The position numbers and the translations under genes are program-made. Below, piece by piece: positions 1-6,882 of a stretch of 6,882 nucleotides of DNA. The notes beneath the pieces were generated by a model, which worked only from the letters and a program-made list of their open reading frames with translations, did not search any database and had not been told where the DNA came from. The number at the start of each line of letters is the position of its first letter. The stretch's first letter is position 1. This DNA comes from Actinomycetes bacterium (GTDB taxonomy: Bacteria > Actinomycetota > Actinomycetes > Actinomycetales > Demequinaceae), in contig JAEYUX010000140.1 in the NCBI GenBank assembly GCA_023432235.1, forward strand, positions 1-6,882, in the 5' to 3' direction.

Positions 1-584
1 ACCCCGTGCTGTTCCGCTCCTATGTGATGAACGTGCTCAACGACAACCGCGCATGGGGGTCGGGCGACTCGATCCAGTACGTCCACACTGACGGCGTCGC
101 CGATTACCGCGTGATTCTCGCGAGCCCGTACACCGCCGCCACGATGTGCCCGGACGATCACGAGGCTGTTCAGTCGGGGCCGGTGGTGCCCGTTTCCCCA
201 AGTCCGGTTGCTACCCCCGAAAGCAACACGACGGCGGTCACCCCGCCGGCTGTCTCTGGAATGGACTCTCTCGAGGCCGTCGGTGACAACATGTGCGCTG
301 ACGACAGTGTTGTTGTCGTGTCGATTTATGACTGGACTGCGGGTATTGCCACGTTTGCTGACGATTACCAGGCCGCGCGTCAGTTCCTCTTGCTCCACCG
401 CCTCGGTCACCTCACCGGAAACCCCGATGCGACCTGCGTGGGCGGACGGGCCGATGTCATGGTGAATCAGTACATCGAACTCCCTGAAGGCTGTGAGCCC
501 AATCCGTGGCCGTTCCCCGATGCTCCTGTAGAGGTCGAGGTCACCACTCCCACGCAGGCTCCCGGCGCAACCGCGCCGCGGTAA
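1..584 (+). CDS. DUF3152-family secreted-type protein, 3' part, with degenerate zincin-like site
   Basis: The reading frame (codons from base 3) is open at the left edge, so the true start and any signal peptide lie outside. The GTG at base 6 is probably an internal valine; residues below are counted from it. Actinobacterial DUF3152 proteins are predicted extracytoplasmic zincin-like proteins of unproven function. Family landmarks are LNDNRAW (11-17), the stretch ADYRVILASP ending near Cys48, the strand VVVVSIYDW (102-110), the metal-site region HRLGHLTGNPD (131-141), Cys144, and GCEPNPWPF (162-170). Cys48/Cys97 and Cys144/Cys163 would suit disulfides. Two things are odd. The family HExxH reads HRLGH, so the catalytic Glu is Arg. 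A Pro/Ser/Thr-rich stretch (about 50-90) also splits the domain where I expect a short loop. A Pro/Thr/Ala tail follows the domain. TAA stop at 582-584. Family assignment comes from recalled motif patterns and is fairly secure; the function is unknown. Confidence 0.82.
   Translation, partial: PVLFRSYVMNVLNDNRAWGSGDSIQYVHTDGVADYRVILASPYTAATMCPDDHEAVQSGPVVPVSPSPVATPESNTTAVTPPAVSGMDSLEAVGDNMCADDSVVVVSIYDWTAGIATFADDYQAARQFLLLHRLGHLTGNPDATCVGGRADVMVNQYIELPEGCEPNPWPFPDAPVEVEVTTPTQAPGATAPR
396..428 (+). other. HRxxHxxGxxD degenerate metal-binding motif in the DUF3152 protein
   Basis: Codons CAC CGC CTC GGT CAC CTC ACC GGA AAC CCC GAT spell HRLGHLTGNPD. Family members as I know them carry HEVGHxLGHxH, the zincin pattern HExxHxxGxxH. 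Both first-helix histidines (His131, His135) and the turn glycine (Gly138) remain. The general-base Glu is Arg132 and the third ligand position is Asp141. Asp at the third position is compatible with zinc binding, as in snapalysin-type HExxHxxGxxD peptidases, but Arg in place of Glu should abolish ordinary peptidase chemistry. CGC differs from both Glu codons at all three bases, so a single read error does not explain it. Confidence 0.7.
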
Positions 585-606
585 GGCGTCCGCGTCAGTC
601 CCGCAT

Positions 607-613
607 GGTGGGA
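607..613 (+). promoter_or_regulatory. Candidate ribosome binding site for adnA
   Basis: GGTGGGA sits 7 bases before the ATG at 621, inside the 36-base gap (585-620) that separates the DUF3152 gene from adnA. The match to the anti-Shine-Dalgarno sequence is only partial, but the spacing is right and supports this start. The gap shows no convincing terminator and no clear -35/-10 pair, so adnA may be read through from the upstream gene. Confidence 0.4.
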
Positions 614-620
614 TAGGGCC

Positions 621-3600
621 ATGACCGCATTGCGCCTGGTCGCGCCCCAGACGTCGAAGGCAGAGCCTGCGCCCGACGCTGACCAGGTGCGCGCACTCGA
701 ATTGGTGCGGACATCCGAACGTGTCGTGGTGACGGGCGCACCCGGCACGGGCAAGACCACCTTTGTTGTTCACGCCGCGGCCGACGCTGTGGCGCGGGGA
801 ATCGCGCCCGATCGCCTTCTTGTGCTGGCCTCCTCCCGAGCGGCAGCGTCGGAGCTTCGCGACCGGGTCACGGGTGCGATTGGAACTGTCACGACAGCGC
901 CTCTCGCGCGCACCGCTTCGTCCTTCGCATTCTCGGTGCTGAGCGCGCGCGCCCGTCAGCTCGGCACACCGCGTCCAAGCCTCATCACGGGCGCCGAGCA
1001 AGACGTCACGTTGAGGGAAATCCTGGAAGGGCACGCCGTGGGTCGCGTCGCGCCACTCGACTGGGGGCCACATATCCCGATTGAGGCAACGGCGCTGCCG
1101 GGTTTTCGGGAGGAACTGCGCAACCTCCTCATGCGCGCTGCCGAGGCGGGTATCGGCCCTGATCGTCTCGCTCAACTTGGAGAAGCTGCGGGGCGCCACG
1201 AATGGGTCGCGGCCGCACGGCTTTATGAGGAGTACCTCGACATTGTCGACCTGCAGGGCATGACCCCTGATCAAGGAGAGCGCTACGACCCCGCCACCAT
1301 CATTACCCGCGCCACCGAGGCGTTGATCGATTGGGAGAGCGAGGTCGGCCCGGCGCGGCCGCACGTCGATCTCGTGCTTGTCGACGATGCTCAAGATGCG
1401 ACTGCCGCCACCGCTCGGCTCCTTGAGTATCTCGTGAGCACGGGGACTCGTCTTGTCCTCGTCGGCAATGCCGATGAGTCGGTTCAGGGCTATCGCGGGG
1501 CAGTGCCGGGCATGCTCGGCGATGTGGCTGCTGCTCCGGGCGCGGGCCATATCGAGTTAACGCATGACCACCGCCAAGGTCCCGCACTTGCGCGAGTAAG
1601 CGCGGCGATCGCGACGCACATTGGTGTCAAGGGTGCCGGGTCTGCACGAGCGGTGGCGCGCCGTGTGGCGATGGAGGCGGGGGACGCTAGTGCCGTGGCC
1701 GCTCCGGTGGTCGTCATCACCGCACCGCATCGGTATGGCCAGTCCCGCGCGATTGCTGCAGAACTTCGCAGGGCGCGTCACGGACTTGATGGGCCACCGG
1801 TGCCGTGGTCACACATGGCGGTGATCGCGAGGTCGGCCGCGACATTGCGCGCCGTGCGATCGGACCTCTTGGGTGCCGATATCCCCTGCGAGTCGGGTGG
1901 CGATGGTGTTGCTCTTCACCTTGAACCCGCGGTGGCGCCGTTGCTCGCGATTGTCCGCCACGCACTTGGTGAACGCTGGGATGAAGAACAGGCCGTCGAG
2001 GTGTTGAGCTCACGCGTCATCGGCCTTGATCCCGTGAGCCTACGCCGCTTGCGCCGCGAGCTCGTGAGAGAAGAGCGAGCGGGCGGTGGAACGCGATCGT
2101 CGGGCGAACTCTTGCTTGATGCCCTCGACAGCCCCGAGCGCTGGGCGACTCTGACCGGACCGGAGGCGCGAGCAGCGCATCGACTCGCACGGGCCGTACA
2201 GGCGGCGGCCCAGCGCGCACAGGAGCCGTTCCCCACGCCAGGTGCCGTGCTGTGGGCCGTGTGGCACACGCTTGACCTCGCCCAGACGTGGCGCCAAGGC
2301 GCTCTTGCTGGCTCGGCGCGGGACGACTCCGACCTCGACGCCGTGATCGCGCTCTTGCGCGCGGCGCAGACCTTTAGCGAGCGTCTTCCTGACGCGAGCG
2401 CGACGACGTTTCTCAGTTATCTCGAAGGTCAAGGATTTGCCGCTGACACTCTCGGTGCACACGCAAGTACGGCCGATGCCGTTTCGTTTGCGACACCCGC
2501 CTCGGCCTTGGGGCGCGAGTGGGACGTCGTGGTCATTGCGGGAGTTGAGGAGGGCGCGTGGCCAAACCTCGCCCTGCGGGACTCGGTGCTTGGTGCACAG
2601 CGTCTCGCTGATGCGTTGCGCGATGGGTGGGACGGGGCTGCCGAGCGTGCGGATGGTCCAGCCGACGTGCGAGCCGCGCGTGCCTCGGTGCTTGACGACG
2701 AAACCCGGACGATGTTGGTGGCGCTGTCGCGAGCCCGGTCACGGCTGATTGTGACGGCGATCGACGATGGCGAGTCCCGCCCGTCGAGGTTTGTCGCGGC
2801 AATTGAGGCGGCCGCGGGAGTGACGCGTGAGCGAGCCTCCGAGCGGCGGGCCATCGCTGACGCGCGCAGTGCTGTTGCGTACCTGCGTGCGACGGCGGTG
2901 GAACAGCCGGACGAACCCGCCTACGCCCAGATGCTTGCGGCACTCGCCCGCCGCGGAGTACAGGGCGCGCACCCTGCGCAGTGGCACGGCGCTCTTGATG
3001 TGAGCACCACGGAACCATTTTGGGAAGACGACGAGTCCATCCGAGTGTCGCCGTCCAAGGTCGAATGGGTGGAGAAGTGCACGCTGCGATGGGCCTTCGA
3101 GTCAGTGGGAGGTACGCGCGAGGCGACGGACGCGCAGCAGGTGGGCACCTTGATTCATGCCTTGGCCGAGAGGCATCCCCATGGGGGAGCCGAGGCGATC
3201 CTCACCGATTTCGACGCGATGTGGGCCGAACAGTTCTCCGTCGAGTCGTGGCCCGATCGCGTGGCGTACGACAACGCCCGCCTCATGGCGGAACGTCTCG
3301 CTGCCTACCTCGACAAGCGCGCTGATGTGGACGTGCGAACTGAACTTCCGTTCCGCGCCGAGCTGGGCCGCGCCGTACTCAGCGGTGTCGCCGACCGCAT
3401 TGAGCTTCACGATGATGGCGCGTACGTCGTCGACATCAAGACGGGGCGCTCGATGCCAACTCAAGCGGAGGCGCTTGAGAACCCTCAGTTGGCGATGTAC
3501 CAACTTGCCATCGCGTCGGGAGCCGTTGACGGCGTCGATACCCCTCTCGGAGCGGAGCTCGCATTTGTGTCGAGCGGCAAGGCGGGCGCAAGTCGCGCCC

Positions 3601-3764
3601 AGCCGCCCATTGACCCTCAAGCAGCGCGAGAACGACTCGACCACGTCGTGGGGCTCATGACGAGTTCGGTGTTTCCCGCCGTGGTGGATCAGCACTGCAG
3701 TACCTGCCCAGTGCGGCGTGCATGCCCCGCCCACGCTGAGGGGGCACAGGTGAGCGACTCATGA
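621..3764 (+). CDS. adnA: AdnA-like subunit of the AdnAB helicase-nuclease (double-strand break resection)
   Basis: Complete 1047-residue cytoplasmic protein, close to the roughly 1050 residues of mycobacterial AdnA. It pairs with AdnB to unwind and resect DNA double-strand breaks for recombination. The N-terminal two thirds is a UvrD-like motor: Walker A GAPGTGKTT (39-47), motif Ia LVLASSRAAASELRDRV (67-83), motif II VDDAQD (254-259), motif III GNADESVQGYRGA (282-294), motif V region (620-634) and motif VI ending ALSRAR (701-706). Motifs II, III and V depart from active helicases: DD for DE, Asn283 and Glu286 for Asp and Gln, and no His or Lys in motif V. The C-terminal third is a RecB-type nuclease: SPSKVE (810-815), His846, Asp925, Asp938 and Lys940 in VVDIKTGR, and QLAMY (956-960). 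Cys820 plus CxxCxxxxxC (1026, 1029, 1035) form a predicted [4Fe-4S] site like that of AddB. The TGA stop overlaps the adnB start. AddB is the main alternative, but the Walker motor plus the AdnB partner favours AdnA. Confidence 0.9.
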   Translation: MTALRLVAPQTSKAEPAPDADQVRALELVRTSERVVVTGAPGTGKTTFVVHAAADAVARGIAPDRLLVLASSRAAASELRDRVTGAIGTVTTAPLARTASSFAFSVLSARARQLGTPRPSLITGAEQDVTLREILEGHAVGRVAPLDWGPHIPIEATALPGFREELRNLLMRAAEAGIGPDRLAQLGEAAGRHEWVAAARLYEEYLDIVDLQGMTPDQGERYDPATIITRATEALIDWESEVGPARPHVDLVLVDDAQDATAATARLLEYLVSTGTRLVLVGNADESVQGYRGAVPGMLGDVAAAPGAGHIELTHDHRQGPALARVSAAIATHIGVKGAGSARAVARRVAMEAGDASAVAAPVVVITAPHRYGQSRAIAAELRRARHGLDGPPVPWSHMAVIARSAATLRAVRSDLLGADIPCESGGDGVALHLEPAVAPLLAIVRHALGERWDEEQAVEVLSSRVIGLDPVSLRRLRRELVREERAGGGTRSSGELLLDALDSPERWATLTGPEARAAHRLARAVQAAAQRAQEPFPTPGAVLWAVWHTLDLAQTWRQGALAGSARDDSDLDAVIALLRAAQTFSERLPDASATTFLSYLEGQGFAADTLGAHASTADAVSFATPASALGREWDVVVIAGVEEGAWPNLALRDSVLGAQRLADALRDGWDGAAERADGPADVRAARASVLDDETRTMLVALSRARSRLIVTAIDDGESRPSRFVAAIEAAAGVTRERASERRAIADARSAVAYLRATAVEQPDEPAYAQMLAALARRGVQGAHPAQWHGALDVSTTEPFWEDDESIRVSPSKVEWVEKCTLRWAFESVGGTREATDAQQVGTLIHALAERHPHGGAEAILTDFDAMWAEQFSVESWPDRVAYDNARLMAERLAAYLDKRADVDVRTELPFRAELGRAVLSGVADRIELHDDGAYVVDIKTGRSMPTQAEALENPQLAMYQLAIASGAVDGVDTPLGAELAFVSSGKAGASRAQPPIDPQAARERLDHVVGLMTSSVFPAVVDQHCSTCPVRRACPAHAEGAQVSDS
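3748..3753 (+). promoter_or_regulatory. Ribosome binding site for adnB, inside the end of adnA
   Basis: AGGTGA matches the anti-Shine-Dalgarno sequence well and lies 7 bases before the ATG at 3761, within the last codons of adnA. Together with the ATGA overlap at 3761-3764 it fixes the adnB start and points to translational coupling of the two subunits. Confidence 0.75.
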
Positions 3765-6700
3765 CCACTCACGACGGCTTCGTCAACGGTTTGGGGCGAC
3801 CACCATCGGAGATTGCGGGCGAGATTGCGCAGGATCGACTGCTCACCGCGGAGCAAAGCGACGTCATCGGCGCTGGACTTGAGCCGACGCTCGTGGTGGC
3901 AGGAGCGGGTTCCGGAAAGACCGAGACGCTGTCTTTGCGCATCCTCTACTTGCTTGACAACGCACGGACACTCTTTGGCCGTGACATTTCTCCGGAGGAG
4001 ATTCTTTGTCTCACCTTCACGCGCAAGGCGGCGGCAGAGATTGCGGAGCGTGCAGAGAAACGCGTGACGAGGCTCTTTGGCGCGGATCCGGCACGCGCCC
4101 ACGTCAGCGTGTCGACGTACAACGCCTATGCGGCGGCTCTTGCGGCGGAACATGGCCTCCGCGTGGCCGTCGACCCGGGAGCCACTGTCCTCACCGATGC
4201 TGCGTTGTGGCAACTGGCCGACTCCGTCGTCGGCTCGTGGGATGGCGACGTCGAGACCGATTCGGCCGTCAGCTCGATCGTCACGGCGGTGCCACGCCTT
4301 GCCGCGCAGGCCCGTGACCATCGGGTCACTCCACATCAATTGCGCACGTGGGCATCGGCGGCGCTTGCCTTTATGGAGGCACTGCCGAAGAAGGAAGGCG
4401 GCGGCCCTGGTCCGTTTACTCAAGATCTCGGCCGGGTCGTGGGTAAAGTCCGCTCTCTCATCTCACTCGCCGCTCTCATTGAAGAGTTCGACGCGCGCAA
4501 ACGGGCCAACTCTCTTCTCGACTTCTCCGACCAAGTGGACATCGCGGTCAAACTCGCGCAGATCCCGGCAGTGCAGGAGATCGAACGTTCGCGTTACGTC
4601 GCGGTGCTCCTCGACGAGTTCCAAGACACGTCGCCACCGCAACTCGACCTATTCGCCCACCTTTTCGGTAGCACTCATCCCGTCATGGCCGTCGGAGACC
4701 CAAACCAAGCGATCTATGGTTTCCGCGGAGCCTCTGCCGACGCGTTACGACAGTTCATCGATCGCTTTGGTGGTCCGCGGGTGAGACTTGGGCACTTGTC
4801 CGTCAGCTGGCGCAACGAGACAGGCATCTTGGCTGCCGCCAACGCGGTGGTTGCGCCGCTTGCTTCGGGCGAAGTGGCAGGGGTGCCATTGCGCTCGCGC
4901 GCAGAAGAACTCGGCACCGCCGAGCCCGCTCGGCGTGCGCCAGGCGTGATCGCGACGCGGCTTCTCACAGAAGAAGATGAAGCGGCTGCCGTAGTCGGGT
5001 TTATCAAGGGACGCCGGGACGAATTGGGCCACCACCCAAGCAAGCCCGTAGAGGCGGCGATTCTGTGTCGCCGACGCGCACAGCAACGGGCCATTGTCGA
5101 TGCGCTCGCGGCGGCGGGCATGGATTACGAAGTCGTCGGCCTCGGGGGGCTCCTTGATACCCCTGAGGTGGCCGATCTTCTCGCCCTTCTCGAAGTGGCG
5201 CACGACCCCTCTCGCGGTGACGCCCTCATCCGCTTGCTAACGGGCGAACGCGTCGCGCTTGGTCCGCGGGACCTCGCCGCCCTGCACGACCGCGCACAAG
5301 AGCTGGCCGGTCCGCGTGACACGCGGGAAGGTAGTGCAGCGATCATCGATGCTCTTGCGGAACTCCCCCCGCGCGGATGGGTTTCTTCTCAGGGACGCGA
5401 ATTGAGCGACACCGCCCACGCACGGCTCACCTCACTCGCCGGCGTGATTGACGCGATCCGACGCCACACGTATCTCCCGCTCAACGAGCTCGTGCTCTTC
5501 GCGGAGCGCGCCTGGGGGCTCGACATTGAGACCGCGGTTGCGCGGCCGGACGCTGCGCAGCGGCGGGCAGTAGATGCATTTGTCGATGCAACTCGTACCT
5601 TCTCGATGGGAGCCGAACGCGCGACCCTCGGTGCCTTCCTTGCATGGCTCGATGCGGCGCGGTCGGAAGAAAACGGCCTCGATGCACCTGTGCGAGAGCC
5701 CGACCCAGGCGCCGTGCAAGTTCTGACGGTCCACGCCTCGAAGGGGCTTGAGTGGGACATCGTTGCCGTACCGGGACTGAACGACGGGCAGTTTCCCTCG
5801 GTGGGAGTGCCTTCTGCGAGCACCCCCCACTACAGCGACTCGGCATGGCTCGATCGCGTGGGTCAACTCCCGCATGAACTTCGACTCGATCGCGACAGTC
5901 TCCCCGCGTGGGCGTTCCGCGACTCCCGCGACCACCGGGGCCTCGCAGAGTCGATCGCCCTGTTCAAGGAGGCGAGTGGGATGTGGCGCCTTGAGGAGGA
6001 GCGCCGGTTGTTCTATGTGGCGCTCACCCGGGCGCGCTCCCATGTCCTCCTCAGCGGCTCGTGGTTCGCCTCGGGGGTACGGCGGCGTCAGCCGTCCCCG
6101 TACGTGACCGAACTCTTGGACGCGGGGACGGTGAGCCGGGGAGTGTGGGTTGACGAGCCCGCGGACGATGCGCCGCGCATCCGGGAGACGGTGACCGCAC
6201 CATGGCCTCGACCTGTCACGGCGCGCCAGCAACAGCGTCGGGACCTTGCCGCACGCGTTGCTCATGCGGAAGCCACTATTGGCGACACATGGGATGACGC
6301 CTGGCCTCTCGCTCGCGAGTTGGCAGCAATCCTCGCGGAACGGGCCGAGCGAACCGGTGACGATGTTCCCGTGCCGATCCCGGCTCACCTCAGCACGTCG
6401 CGACTCGTGTCACTGCAGCGCGATGAGCACGCTTTCGCCCTGCAGTTGCGGCGCCCGATTCCCGAAGAGCCGAGCGCTGCCGCCCACCGAGGCTCGGCAT
6501 TGCACGCATGGATCGAGGCTCATTTTGGGATCCCGTCTCTCTGGGATGACGACGGGGATATTGAGGCGGCGACCGACGCAGACCTCGAGGCACTCAAGCA
6601 GACCTTCCTCGCGAGCGAATGGGCCCAGCGCGTCCCTCAACATGTGGAAGCCGATGTCGAACTCCCCATTGGAGGCGTGACGATCCGCTCACGAATCGAC

Positions 6701-6882
6701 GCGGTCTTTGGACCTGGGAACGGCCTCGACTCAATCACCGTGGTCGACTGGAAATCTGGTCGCCCGCCGCGTGACCCCGAAGAGCGTGCGGCGCGCGAGA
6801 TCCAATTGTCGATGTACCGGATCGCGTGGGCCGAACGCGAAGGGGTTGAGCCAGAAGCGGTCGATGCAGCCTTCTACTACGT
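3761..6882 (+). CDS. adnB: AdnB-like subunit of the AdnAB helicase-nuclease, 3' end cut by the window
   Basis: The frame is open for 1040 codons from ATG 3761 to the right edge. Mycobacterial AdnB is about 1100 residues, so roughly the last 50 are probably missing. It is the second motor-nuclease subunit of the break-resecting AdnAB complex. Superfamily 1 motifs are all present: Q motif LTAEQ (28-32), Walker A AGAGSGKTE (47-55), Ia LTFTRKAAAEIAERA (84-98), II LLDEFQDT (283-290), III VGDPNQAIYGFRGA (311-324), IV LSVSWRN (346-352), V LTVHASKGLEWD (655-666) and VI EEERRLFYVALTRAR (745-759). A RecB-type nuclease follows: RGSALHAWIE (910-919, His915), Asp980 in SRIDAVF, VVDWKSGR with Asp996 and Lys998, and QLSMY (1015-1019). 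Only two cysteines are seen (83, 436), neither in the nuclease, so no iron-sulfur site like that of AdnA. No frameshift. AddA or UvrD alone are less likely given the adnA partner and the length. Confidence 0.92.
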   Translation, partial: MTTHDGFVNGLGRPPSEIAGEIAQDRLLTAEQSDVIGAGLEPTLVVAGAGSGKTETLSLRILYLLDNARTLFGRDISPEEILCLTFTRKAAAEIAERAEKRVTRLFGADPARAHVSVSTYNAYAAALAAEHGLRVAVDPGATVLTDAALWQLADSVVGSWDGDVETDSAVSSIVTAVPRLAAQARDHRVTPHQLRTWASAALAFMEALPKKEGGGPGPFTQDLGRVVGKVRSLISLAALIEEFDARKRANSLLDFSDQVDIAVKLAQIPAVQEIERSRYVAVLLDEFQDTSPPQLDLFAHLFGSTHPVMAVGDPNQAIYGFRGASADALRQFIDRFGGPRVRLGHLSVSWRNETGILAAANAVVAPLASGEVAGVPLRSRAEELGTAEPARRAPGVIATRLLTEEDEAAAVVGFIKGRRDELGHHPSKPVEAAILCRRRAQQRAIVDALAAAGMDYEVVGLGGLLDTPEVADLLALLEVAHDPSRGDALIRLLTGERVALGPRDLAALHDRAQELAGPRDTREGSAAIIDALAELPPRGWVSSQGRELSDTAHARLTSLAGVIDAIRRHTYLPLNELVLFAERAWGLDIETAVARPDAAQRRAVDAFVDATRTFSMGAERATLGAFLAWLDAARSEENGLDAPVREPDPGAVQVLTVHASKGLEWDIVAVPGLNDGQFPSVGVPSASTPHYSDSAWLDRVGQLPHELRLDRDSLPAWAFRDSRDHRGLAESIALFKEASGMWRLEEERRLFYVALTRARSHVLLSGSWFASGVRRRQPSPYVTELLDAGTVSRGVWVDEPADDAPRIRETVTAPWPRPVTARQQQRRDLAARVAHAEATIGDTWDDAWPLARELAAILAERAERTGDDVPVPIPAHLSTSRLVSLQRDEHAFALQLRRPIPEEPSAAAHRGSALHAWIEAHFGIPSLWDDDGDIEAATDADLEALKQTFLASEWAQRVPQHVEADVELPIGGVTIRSRIDAVFGPGNGLDSITVVDWKSGRPPRDPEERAAREIQLSMYRIAWAEREGVEPEAVDAAFYY

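Noticed and set aside
6..8. GTG at base 6 as a true start codon of the first gene
   Set aside because: The frame is open to the window edge, and the following residues already lie inside the conserved domain with no room for a signal peptide. It is more likely an internal valine of a truncated gene.
598..614. Short inverted repeat (TCCC ... GGGA, 7-base loop) in the gap before adnA, as a possible terminator or ribosome-site hairpin
   Set aside because: The stem is only four G-C/A-T pairs plus a possible wobble pair, with no T run. That is too weak to call in such GC-rich sequence.
611..620. GATAGGG as a -10 element for a leaderless adnA transcript
   Set aside because: The implied start of transcription would fall a few bases inside the coding sequence and no -35 is seen. 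The partial Shine-Dalgarno is the better reading, though still weak.
3102..4423. Two long - strand open frames (3102-3734 and 3689-4423) across the adnA/adnB junction
   Set aside because: They lie opposite conserved nuclease and Walker motifs, and their translations are Arg-rich with no family resemblance. They are shadows of the coding strand.
4582..4591. Palindrome CGAACGTTCG resembling half sites of a Gram-positive LexA box
   Set aside because: The SOS consensus needs a spacer of about four bases between CGAAC and GTTCG, and here there is none. The site is deep in adnB coding sequence, so it is most likely chance codon use.
4077..4784. 235-codon + strand frame inside adnB, as if adnB were frameshifted
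   Set aside because: The adnB frame continues unbroken through this stretch with motifs II and III intact. The alternative frame is Ser/Arg-rich and low in complexity.
5432..6388. 318-codon open frame on the - strand antisense to adnB
   Set aside because: It is rich in Arg, Pro and Gly with no recognisable motif, and lies opposite the motor motifs V and VI and the following part of adnB. Long antisense frames of this sort are common in high-GC coding DNA.

Overview
The window reads as high-GC actinobacterial chromosome. G and C dominate (by eye roughly two thirds), and they dominate third codon positions too. All three genes belong to families typical of Actinomycetota. I cannot name the genus. 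The protein wording fits the Micrococcales/Actinomycetales side better than Mycobacterium, but this is an impression and not a measurement.

Layout: all three genes are on the + strand and fill the window almost completely. (1) Bases 1-584 hold the 3' part of a gene for a secreted-type DUF3152 protein, cut at the left edge. (2) After a 36-base gap, bases 621-3764 encode a complete 1047-residue AdnA-like protein: a UvrD-type motor region followed by a RecB-type nuclease with a predicted iron-sulfur cluster. (3) Overlapping its stop codon by four bases (ATGA), an AdnB-like protein starts at 3761 and runs off the right edge at 6882 after 1040 codons. It has a UvrD/RecB motor with all motifs intact and the core of a second RecB-type nuclease. 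There is no RNA gene, mobile element, CRISPR array or non-coding stretch above 36 bases.

How the genes work together: AdnA and AdnB form the heterodimeric motor-nuclease that resects DNA double-strand breaks in actinobacteria, the counterpart of RecBCD and AddAB. Here the AdnB motor looks fully competent. The AdnA motor keeps its Walker A loop but has eroded motifs II, III and V, so AdnB probably supplies the translocation power and both subunits supply a nuclease. The DUF3152 gene lies just upstream, but its product should act outside the membrane and has no evident biochemical link to break repair. Its most notable trait is a zincin-like HExxH site in which the catalytic glutamate is replaced by arginine.

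I do not see a previously undescribed system. The window is a recognisable housekeeping repair locus, with some noteworthy active-site departures in the DUF3152 protein and in the AdnA motor.
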